A model generated the notes under the pieces. It was given only the letters and a program-made list of their open reading frames with translations. It made no database searches and was not told the origin of the DNA. The position numbers were made by a program, and so were the translations under genes. From positions 6,173-29,921 of the forward strand of contig NW_001865057.1 of the NCBI RefSeq assembly GCF_000002865.3: 23,749 nt of DNA, written 5' to 3'. This DNA is from Monosiga brevicollis MX1 (taxonomy: Eukaryota > Opisthokonta > Choanoflagellata > Craspedida > Salpingoecidae). This document shows positions 1-9,006 of the stretch, piece after piece. Within the stretch, counting starts at the first letter, position 1. Each line of letters begins with the position of its first letter.

Positions 1-763
1 CCTCGCATGGCCATGGGCAGGTATGCCCTAGTTCACGCACCCTGGGTTCATCACTGGTTTCAAATCCTGGATCGCGTGGTTGGTCCCTCAACATCCTTAC
101 GCGCTGCCATGGCCAAGACCATGCTGGATCAGGTGCGCAGCTCGCCTACCATGGGCCACACACATCTGTCAAACCACACTGGGCTGGTCCGCTTGTGAAT
201 TGGTTCTACATTCTCGTTCAACCCACGGGCCCTTTTCCTCTTAGAGTATATCCATGCCCGTCATTCTTTTTGGAATGCTGGTCTACACTGGGTTCATGGG
301 CGGCCTTGATCTTGAGGCGGCCATTGCCCGTGCCCGCGAGAACCACGTTGCAGTCATGACAGGTGAGGATCTCAGCTTGTGGTGTTGGCATGGCACGGAG
401 CGAGATCAGGGTTTTGTGCGTAACAACGCAGCGCAATGCTCGGTTTACCTTTAGGGGCGGCCATGACATGGATCCCGGCCTTGACTATCAACTTTGCGCT
501 GGTTCCGCCCCACCTGCGCTTGCTCTTCATTAACATGGTCATGGTCAGTCGAACCGAATTCTTAAAGAAGCTCCCCATCCTGTTGAGTGTCTTTTCGTAC
601 ACGGGCGTTCAGGAGCCACACTGCACCTCTTTACTCACAATGCTGATTGGCGTGACGTTGTTGATGTACTTTTGTTCCCTTCTTGGACTGATTGCCGCAG
701 TGTGGGTTTGGGATTTTTATTAGTAAGATGGCAAACAAGAAGAGCGAGGAAGGGGAATCATAG
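1..763 (+). CDS. Mpv17/PMP22-family membrane protein, 5'-partial
   Basis: This is the 3' part of a gene whose start lies left of the window. The coding exons are <1-132, 245-362, 455-543 and 701-763 (stop TAG at 761-763). The introns are GT-AG and the phases agree, giving 133 residues, against about 176 for a whole family member. The first exon carries the 'HAPWVHHWFQILD' segment, which matches the family's G-P-x-x-H-x-W-Y-x-x-LD region, and ends in 'MLDQ', the conserved VDQ position. The third exon holds 'TWIPALTINFALVPPHLR', equivalent to the family's NWxxWPxxQxxNFxxVPxxxR signature. The last exon gives 'ISKMANKK', which aligns with the usual YLS-x-x-x-x-K tail. The family are four-helix proteins of the inner mitochondrial or peroxisomal membrane (Mpv17, Sym1, PXMP2), thought to form channels. 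Which subfamily this belongs to cannot be decided without the N-terminus. The stop is 86 nt from the stop of the convergent ZFYVE19-like gene. Confidence 0.88.
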
Positions 764-849
764 ATGCATCTGCACGCGCTCACAAGCAAGCACAGCTCGA
801 GCGATTGAAGCGATATGCAGGCAAAAAATGCTCTGAAACGGCCAGGCCC

Positions 850-2703
850 TCACGTTGGCGATGGCGCATCTGGGCCAGCCGACTCATTTCCTGAAGCTGA
901 CACGCCAGCGTCTTGTTTGGGTGTGGTCAATGTCGCGGCCTCTCTGAGCACGTCTGCTGCAGCTTGATTGAGCTTTGCGACGCTGGTGTCATCCACCATC
1001 TCATGTCTCACTGAGACAGAGAGCGATGCCGTGGATCTTGACGTTGACGATGAAGAGGATGATGATGATGATGATGTAGAACTTGAGCGAGATGCGCGTG
1101 CGCTGACGCTCATGCTGCCCGAGGCAGCTTTGTCAACCTGTGGTGTGTCGGCATTTTGCTGATCAGTGTCACCCTGAGCAATGAGCCCCTGCGCATCGCC
1201 GAGGAGTGTGGTAATATCAGCATTGTCAGAATTGATAGAAGTCTGTGCTTTATCGGCGTCTCGTTGCCATTGCTGGGCCAAATCGACGAGCGGCATGTCA
1301 GCATCGGCTGAAAGAGGCCCGTCATCGCCCGGTAATGCGCGGCTTGCAGTCAGGTCCTTAGGGTCCGAGTCGTGTTCAACCTTGGCATCGAGGGTCGCGC
1401 CTGGTTCCGAGTCTCCCTCGTTGATTTTTTGGATGGGCCACTTGCCGGCCGCGAGGTCTCGTAAAGTTTGTTCATCCAACCAGTCATCGGCAGCGTCACT
1501 GCAGTTTGATGCAGCGTCGCCGTCTGCGTGCAGGCCGGCTCCACGGGCGAGCTGCGCCTCGTCCATGGCTTGCTGCACGAGCAAATCAGCCTTTTCAGCC
1601 TCGGACAGATCTGCTTCCTGTTGAGCTGCATCATGCCAGTCGCTGACACGTGCATGTTGGATGACGCGCTGGCCACCCGAGACCTTGGCTAACCGTTCGG
1701 CAAGATCAGCTTCCGAAGATACATGGCCTTGTTGTGGACCTTGATGCCTGAGCCAAGATGAACATGAAAAAAAGGAGCATAAAAAGGGAGCCAATCAACA
1801 TGATTCGTGCCCCAGGCACGGCAAGGCAGTGGTCAGCGCGGTACCAAGCTGCTTATCTCATGTACATGCACGGGAGCAAACGAGCAAAAAAAGGAAACCA
1901 AGGGCTGCCATTAGCGCGGGTCATGTCGACGCACCCTCGCACTTGATCCAACCGCGCTTGCAGTCTTGCGCCCGCATCGACCGTCTTGTGGGCTGAGGCT
2001 GGTTGCGGTGACCTGTCGGCACGTAAGGCTTCCAAGCGTCGCTGCAGCTCGTCCATAGTGGGAATGGATGCTGGTTGCTCAAATGGAGCCGCGTCACCTT
2101 TCTGCGCTTGCGGCACGGAGGGTAGGGAAGACGAAGGAAGCGCCTGGTCACACGCTGAGTCAGTCTCAAGCATGATGTCTGCTTGAGGTGTGGGTTGCGA
2201 GGCATTGGCAGGCACATGTGTAGGATTGTGAGCTAGTTGTCGGGCTGGACTCAGAGCCTGGGGCTGAAAAGACCTTGAGCCCACACCACGACGCTCATAT
2301 TGCTCGCGCAGCCAGCGGGGAAGCTGATCCAGGTGCTGTTGCTGTTGCTGGCCTGCATGCTGCTGTTGAGAGGCTGACGCGACAGCTGCATTGGTGTTGT
2401 TTGCTGCATCGGGCGCCCGCATTTGGTTTGCACAGGTTGGGCAACAGCGTTTTGATGTGCTGTCAGTGCCGGACCCTCGGCTTTGCTGTGCGCATGCATG
2501 GCACAAGTAGCACCCGCAGACGGCACAGACACCCTATACATGAGCGCGCAGTTCAAGCTTCAGAGCAGCGATTGAACCACAGGTGCAGGAGGGCCGCTAC
2601 ACAAAGCCACGTGCTCGGACCCCACCAGGCTGTCTGTCCCACTGACCTCGCGGTTGGTGAGCCAGCCAAAAGGCCGCCGACAAACAGCACACGCCGATGG
2701 CAT
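850..2703 (-). CDS. ZFYVE19: ZFYVE19/ANCHR-like FYVE-finger protein
   Basis: There are three coding exons, read leftwards: 2703-2647, 2533-1935 and 1747-850, encoding 517 residues. The ATG at 2703-2701 has A at -3. Exon 1 encodes only 'MPSACAVCRRPFGWLTNRE', and exon 2 opens with 'GVCAVCGCYLCHAC', so the intron cuts the zinc finger. Four CxxC pairs (C5/C8, C22/C25, C30/C33, C50/C53) have FYVE cross-brace spacing. The basic RR/KHHCR patch of PI3P-binding FYVE domains is missing, as it is in ANCHR. Further on are MIM1-like helices 'LQRRLEALR' (about 182-190), 'LQARLDQVR' (210-218) and 'LAERLAKV' (234-241), which match ANCHR's VPS4-binding motifs. An acidic stretch 'QQAMDEAQL' and a long Ser-rich run follow. 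ANCHR holds VPS4 at the midbody in the abscission checkpoint. The C-terminal B-box-like finger of the vertebrate protein is not seen. The function is inferred from this architecture. Confidence 0.82.
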
Positions 2704-3080
2704 GTTTTGCTGCTCATCAATAAAATTTTTAACGCAAATGCAAGTGAGTTTACCACGAACAAGAACAAACCAGAATAGATGACATCGTTTAGTGAATCGG
2801 ATTTTTTTCGTTTTTTTTTTTTAAAAGGTGGTCAATTAATAGAATTTATCAGACCAGGAACTGGTCGTGAGCGAGATGGGAAATGAGGCATGTGCACAGC
2901 ACCGCTAGCTCAGTGCGGCAGACACGGCGCGTGCGTTGTGGTGCGGCCGACACTTGGAACCCGGTTTTGGTTCTGGTAGCCTGGGGGGACCAAGTGTGCA
3001 CATCAGAAGTAGCGAGGCACGAGCGAGAAGCCACTCCGCTATTGCGCATCACACAGAGCTTTGCCAAGCCACGAGGGCAC
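2704..3080. other. intergenic region between RasGAP 3' end and ZFYVE19-like start
   Basis: No gene was found here. It must hold the RasGAP 3' UTR and the promoter and 5' UTR of the ZFYVE19-like gene. It includes T runs at 2802-2808 and 2811-2822 (A runs on the sense strand). It also has an imperfect direct repeat, GTGCGGCAGACAC at 2913-2925 and GTGCGGCCGACAC at 2941-2953. No AATAAA was seen on the sense strand. Confidence 0.5.
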
Positions 3081-6000
3081 TTACTTCTTTTCCTCATGAA
3101 GCAAATACAAGCGTTGGGTCACGCTGACAAAGGTGCCCAGACCAGGGGTAACAGTTTTGTGTGTCTCAGCTTGCAGGGCCCCTTGTGCCTCAAGGCAGAA
3201 CTGATATACCTGTTCCATCGTCAAACGCAGTTCCGGACGCTCAAATCCCCGCAGTCGTGGGAAGCGCTCGCTCGATTCCCTGCCCCACGCAGCGTACGAC
3301 AAACATGAGGGCGACTTAAAGTGCGAAAAAGGGGCAACGGTTTAAAAAACAAAAAACAAACAAACAAAAGAGGTGGTCCCCTTGCCCAAACCTCCAGTTT
3401 AACAATTCACAGGGTGGCGTACCGTGTGCAAGGCCGACAACCCGGGGCCTCGTCATCCCGGCTAGCACAGCATGTCCAGGCTCCCGCATACAGGCCTGGG
3501 TGATACGTGGGGCTAAGCCCCATGTTGTTCTCGCAGTAGCGGCGCAAGGACAAAATCCATTCTGTGCGATCCACCGCGTTTTCGGCCGCCAGGTACAGAG
3601 GTTGTTGCTTGGCCAGCAGCACCTGAAAAGCAAACTATACAGATTGATGCCCATGCAGCACGTTGTATCAGTCAAGCGACCACCGTCTTTTTGTTCTTTC
3701 TTTGCGTCCATGACTAGACATGGCATACCTCGCCCAAAGCGTCTTCCTGGGCCAGCTCGACGCCAATAATGTCTTGAGGCGTAAATTTGCCCAGAGCCGG
3801 GCCACCTGCAGCGGATATGACAAGGACGGAAGCCGTTCAGATGCAGCACGGCCGAAATTGAGCTGGGAAGCGCCTGGATACTCATATCTCACCTTTATCC
3901 TTGTGATAAGATAGCCCTTCATTGCTGAGGATGACAAAGCGTCGCTTGAGGTTTTTGAGACCGCTCACGTTCATGCCCATGACGCTCTTCTTTCGACCAA
4001 GGCCTCGCTTGGTCAAGAAACTAGGTGGCATGTACGCACGATCAGAAAAAACCGCCCCAGCATTTCAAACATCAACCGACCCGTAAGCATACCCTTCTTT
4101 AATGACAGCCAGAAGGCTGCCGGCAGGCCGATATGCTGAGCTGAGTCGACGCGTTGCACTCTCCTGTGACAAAGACAAGGAATAGAAGAAGAAGAAGAAG
4201 AAGAAGAAGATAAAAAAAAAAAACAAAAAAAAAAAACAAAAAAAAAAAAACGTGAAACAACTGCAGAGTACGATGGAACGCTTTGGCCGCACGGCGGTCG
4301 CGGGGAGCAGGCCAATCGTACATGGTCCTTCAATGAGGACAATTTGTCTAGGAAAAAGCGAACCCGGCCACTCTGGCGCTCATGCACGTTCTTCAAAATG
4401 TCTTTCATAAAAGCCTCTTTCAGGTTGCTAATTGCAGGCAAGGCAGAGACACCTCGTTGAATAAAAAGAAAGGGCTGGGGATTGGGCGGCCCTTTGAAAG
4501 CGGGCATGCAAGTGCCGTACCTTTCGGTGCCAAGATTTCCCAGGCTTTGAACCAGCTTGGAAATCAGGGTGAGAGTGCGCTTGACGGCCGGCGTTGGAAT
4601 GACTTGGCAGAGGTCAAACGACTGCGGATTCTGCTCTCAGACATGTCGATGCATGCAGGTGGAATGCAATGACGCGGGAGCAACGGCGGACAATGGGGTG
4701 ACACCACGGTTAGAACGCATTTGCATTGCTCTCAGCGCGCCACAAAGAAATCTCTCGGACAACATGCTGGCTCATACGAGAATGGCGGCCGCAAAAAACC
4801 GAAGAAAGATAAAGCCGCTCACAGCCCGCAACGGTGTGGTGGAATCCTCTATCGAGATGGTAATTTGATCGGTGAACGGCAAAAATAACACAACAACGCA
4901 AAGCTCAAAAGACAGTGAAGTATTTCGGCATCGCCTTGTTGGCTGGGATGACACACCTGGAAATCTTTGGCGGGCTTTTGTTGCTATGGCCGTCATGATC
5001 ACTTTGATGTCATCGGTGACCATAGAGGTAGATGATACCATGTCGATCAAGGCCTGTTCAACCTGTTCGAACGTGTGATAGAGCAGGGGTCAGCGGCGCC
5101 AAGGGCTTAGGCCAAACGCAGAGCATCGGTGGCCAAATCTAGACAAGCAAGGATACATTTCATGCGTACGAGCTGCTTGAGTTGAAACTGGTTCTGCTCC
5201 AAGACGGCGGGTGAGCTCACAAGGTCAGGGTTGATCTCCAAAGCCACCTGTAACAAAAGGCCATACGATACAGACGATAAGACGGTCGGATCGAATGACG
5301 CAAATGTGTCAGGCCTATGGCCACCATACAAAATCCGCAGAGACTAACCTCATGAGTAAGGACTTCGTTGAGGACTTGACTGAGGGTGTACCACAACATG
5401 TTGCTGCCGTTCATGCGCAAATATTGTTCGACCACTTTGGTAGCCAAGGTGTTGCCACGGAATAGCGTGGGCGCGCTCGAACATTGATCGATGTCGTGTT
5501 GCGCCACCTTGATCGCAAACTCTATATCACGATCTATGGGCGAGTCCAGCAGGCAAATTTGAACAAGATGTTTTCACTCAGCGGTGCTTGCTGGGCTCGA
5601 TTATCACAGGGTCGCCCTACCAAGATGCTGGTATGCCAAGAGGAGGGTGCGAGCCAGCTTTTCCAAATTTTTAACCCGTTGGGCCAACTGCAGCACATCA
5701 TACGACCGGAGAGGTGAGAGTTTGTGCGGTCAAATCCAAGGCAGCAAGCGCCCCGTTTTGAAAGATACCTCTAGAATCGGCGACTCATGAAAGGGTTCAT
5801 ACTCCAAAGCTTCACGCAAAAATGTTTGCAAGCATCTGGTGAGAAGAGATGGAGACGATGATGTAAACAAGCAACATTGTCGTTAGCCCTTGCACGTCAT
5901 GTGCAGAATGTGGGAGCGTCTTTTTGACGAAGGAAGAAAAAAAAGATAAACCAAGAAACAAGGGAAAAAAAAAAGAGAAGAGAAGAGAAGAGAAGAGAAG

Positions 6001-8292
6001 AGAAGAGAAGAGAACAAAATCGAAAAACGAGCAACAAAACTCAAGGTATGATCCAACAGGTATGATCCAACATACTCGTAATTGTCAATGGGAAGTAGCT
6101 GCAACTCGGCCAGCACCGCCTTGATGCGCAAGGATCCAAGCTCAGGCAACACCTCCGCAGTCTCTTCTTTAACCTGCTGTAAGCATCAAAGACCAGTTCG
6201 ATTGAGCCACCCCTGAAGAATTTGAGGTGTGTGGCAATACTTTCTCTAGCAGGAGCAATACCTGTTGTTGCAGAGTTTCACTTTGAACGGCAAACCATTC
6301 ACCAAGAGCTCCCAGTGTGGAGGCAGCGCCCTCGCTCTTGCAACGTGTCGCACGCGTGGTAGCCTGCGGGTTATAACAATTCGTGTTTTCAGTGACTGCG
6401 CCGTTGTAATGCAAAACGTCCACAGACACAAGCCCTCAACCACAACCTACCAAGTGTTTGGACTCTATTGGTACCACTGAGAAGCCAAGAAGACGGTCAT
6501 CTTGATCTTCCAATGCTTGCCACACGGAAACGCGCACAACAGGTGCTACGCCTGTCGGCCAACAAAGCTTCATTTGATCCACAGCTGAATTGCCAATGGG
6601 GCCCCCAGAGTGAGCCAAAAAGATACGATCAATCCGGCTGGAAGAGTATTCCACTAGTCCAGAACCGCGTATTCGCTCACGATGGGTGGCCGCATACATG
6701 GGAGGGGAACGCACCAATCTGCTTGGGGGTGACGGGAAGAACAAAGGTTTCACACCAAATAGGGTCGCGATCACGTCGGAAAACTTTGGTGTGGCACACT
6801 TGCTGCGCAGCAAGCAACACATGAGAAGAAATCACAACGGGGTCTGGGGTGCAAAGCTAGGTGGCTTCCGGCGCGCCCATAAACAATAGAACAGAACAGG
6901 GCCAGCTGGGAAGAACAATAGCAGGAAGGGCATGGCATGCAAGTTGAAGCGCACGCACCTCGGCGTGTTTGTAAACAGCATCGGGCGTATGGAGATAGAC
7001 ACCGCTGACGGCGTTCTGATCTAGGGTAATCAGGGCATAGAGGTTCGGGAGCCTGAACGTGGCGCCCTCAATGATCATGATTTTTGCCATCAGAGTGTCT
7101 GGTGCCATGGCGGCGCGTTGGAACGCTGGCTCTTGAATGTCACGATGGGCTTGGATCTCGATGTCAATATTGACCTTGCCCATGACCTGAGAATCCCCCA
7201 AAGGCTGATTTGCGAGAGAGGCAAAGTCAGCCGGCTAGTCTGAGGCATGCGTGGCGGTACTGCACATGCATGGCGAAGCATTGCCAATCCGTGCAACTCT
7301 GGAAAAAAAAAGACAGCCCACTTTTACTCACTCGCAACGGCAGCCACTTGTCCAACGGGCCCTCGGCCAGCATTTCTCGCTTATCCAAGGTCACCTGTGA
7401 GCATCGCAGGAGATCCAATGCACGACCAAAGGCGGGGTCGAGTCAAGAACCAGGTGCCCAGGGCGGCCTGTAAAGTTGAGCCGAGTCTCACCATGGCAAT
7501 GGGTTCATCTTTGGTCCGCTCACTGCGCGCATATAGGACAAGCCGAATCTGTCGACAAACAAACAGTGAGGCCTCTTGCGAATGACAATTGGATGACCAC
7601 GTGCAAATAGGCGGCGGCGGTGAGCGAAACGCTTCTCGATACAGACCAGCTCAAAGTCCTCTGGGATCCGGACACGCACATCTTCCTGCCAAAATGGCCT
7701 GCCAAAATTGTGGGCCACACCGGATGAGCGGCAACTCACCATGAATCTACAGCCTCGCCTGGTGGGGATAAAGGTGATGTACGCAGGGGAAAGCCCAACC
7801 AGGGCCGACACGACTCACCGGTCCTCAGCTAGCGCGCGCGTGCTGGCAACCAGGTCACCATCAATCTGCAGTAGCACATAGTATTTGCATCCACTCTCTA
7901 ACGCATAGGCTTTGGGATTCCATTCCACTACGCCGAGAATCAACCATCAGAGGTCGAAACACAGGCCAAAACAGGGGAGCTGAAAAAGCTGTTTGCTCTC
8001 GCGTCGGGGCGTGGGTCGATGTTCACTTGACCGAGACGCGCAGTGTGCTTCTGTACATCTACGCTGAGACTTACCAACGTTGAGCTGCAAGTGACGGTCC
8101 CAGTCAACGCCATCAGTCCCATGAGCCAGCCGAGAAATGCTCTGGGCCGCTGCCAAAAGCTGAAAAGACACCAGATGTGACGGGTGTGAGACCAAAGCAT
8201 TCAAGCAAACTTGACCCAGGATGGCCATCAAGAATATTTTCTCTCGTTGGTTTACGCACCTGGTTGAGTGACTGCCCGCGTGTGACCGACAT
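3081..8292 (-). CDS. GAP1-family Ras GTPase-activating protein (C2-C2-RasGAP-PH-Btk)
   Basis: There are 24 phase-consistent exons: 8292-8260, 8159-8075, 7927-7819, 7698-7647, 7548-7492, 7394-7332, 7204-6959, 6802-6715, 6545-6451, 6363-6262, 6173-6076, 5835-5769, 5687-5621, 5533-5349, 5247-5170, 5062-4957, 4848-4778, 4630-4521, 4427-4322, 4163-4093, 4020-3893, 3805-3729, 3622-3423, 3279-3081. The product is 830 residues; human RASA2/3/4 have about 800-850. Order: C2A (about 28-133), C2B (about 150-310), RasGAP (about 311-606), PH (about 625-735), Btk motif (736-765). The arginine finger is R413 in 'TLFRGNTLATK', and R527 lies in the 'FIFLRFF' motif. The Btk zinc ligands are H739 in 'YHPG', C749, C750 and C760. 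The PH helix tryptophan is W720. It should speed Ras (perhaps Rap) GTP hydrolysis at the membrane. The acceptors of exons 7 (7204 or 7186) and 9 (6545 or 6551) are ambiguous. Confidence 0.94.
4184..4250. repeat. (GAA)n plus A-rich tract in RasGAP intron
   Basis: Roughly eight GAA units are followed by A runs broken by single C or T bases. The tract lies in the intron between the exons ending at 4322 and starting at 4163. On the transcribed-sense strand it is T-rich then TTC-rich and ends about 20 nt before the 3' splice site, so it may act as an extended polypyrimidine tract. Confidence 0.9.
5935..6014. repeat. purine tract with (AGAAG)n pentamers in RasGAP intron
   Basis: An A/G-rich run contains about eight perfect 5-nt repeats (roughly 5974-6013). 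It lies in the intron between the exons ending at 6076 and starting at 5835. The sense strand is pyrimidine-rich. Pentamer arrays of this kind often vary in length and can form triplex DNA. Confidence 0.9.
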
Positions 8293-9006
8293 GACGTTGG
8301 AGTGCTAGGACCTTTGTGCTTTGGTATGTGGCCGTGTGGTCAAGGGGGCTGAAAGGGCCGAGGAACTGCGCCTAAGCTTGGCTCGGGGCGTGTGGCTCCT
8401 GAACCTTCACAGCTGCTTGTGTTAGCAAACCTGCCTTCCGAAGCCTCAGCCAAGCTGCACGGCTGAAGACCACACTGGTCAGACGTTAGTGTTCCCTCGA
8501 ACCAGTCCACCAGTGTGCCTACACCCACCCACCCACACACGCGCGCGCGTACACACACGCACACGCACTCACACACACCCTCACACGCGCACACCCGCCA
8601 ACCGCCAACGAGTTGTGGTGCATCCGACGCGATGCGCCAAATGGATCAAGAAACGTGACAATTCCAACATCGGATGTAACAACATTAAAAGCAACTCATG
8701 AACCAACACACATACGCACAACACACACAAGCACCAAGGGCATCATCAACAGTCCGCGCAACCATCTTGGACGAGCGGGTGTTTCGGGTTTGAGGATCAT
8801 CAATTATTTTCAACGCCAATGATGGCTTGAGGATGAGTATTCATAGCCTCGCAGAAAGGGCGGCATGCATCGTTGGTCTCGCTGCCATAGGGAAAAAAAC
8901 AAGCAAAAAAACAAACCAAAAAACAAACAAGCATTATCCCATATTGTTTTGGTTGCAGATCACAACGTGGTCATGCTTGCCAGCGCGAGTGATGAGCGCA
9001 CGTGGA
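8293..9006. other. intergenic region between GCC2 3' end and RasGAP start
   Basis: No coding exon could be supported in these 714 nt. The region must hold the 3' UTR of GCC2 and the promoter of RasGAP, both minus-strand. Two low-complexity stretches stand out: alternating CA/CG at 8521-8597 and an A-rich stretch with C interruptions at 8890-8931. Confidence 0.5.
8521..8597. repeat. alternating purine-pyrimidine CA/CG-rich tract
   Basis: The plus strand reads as CACCC units, then a CG run near 8540-8548, then CACAC and CGCAC units. Alternating purine-pyrimidine DNA of this type favours Z-DNA. It lies 230-310 nt upstream of the RasGAP start codon, a plausible promoter position. Confidence 0.8.

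Noticed and set aside
525-545. GTCATG at 538 as an alternative donor for Mpv17 exon 3
   Set aside because: GTCAGT at 544 is a better consensus and gives an alignment with the family at the last N-x-V segment.
436-723. A single-exon 95-residue membrane protein
   Set aside because: The frame runs through an intron (544-700); the spliced version continues the Mpv17 alignment to its C-terminus.
968-1162. Plus-strand Asp-rich frame
   Set aside because: It is the antisense of the Ser-rich run in the ZFYVE19-like last exon.
2895-2985. tRNA-like A-box (TAGCTCAGTGCGG)
   Set aside because: The expected 3' half of the acceptor stem and the GAGC partner of the D stem are absent, and the GGTTC-like B-box lacks the right spacing and ending.
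4013-4507. Poly-Phe/Ser/Leu minus-strand frames
   Set aside because: They read through the GAA/A-rich intron between two RasGAP exons.
6364-6450. Frame 'VDVLHYNGAV' as part of the RasGAP C2B domain
   Set aside because: It lies between a good GTAGGT donor and a CCCGCAG acceptor, phases agree without it, and C2 homology is continuous across the gap.
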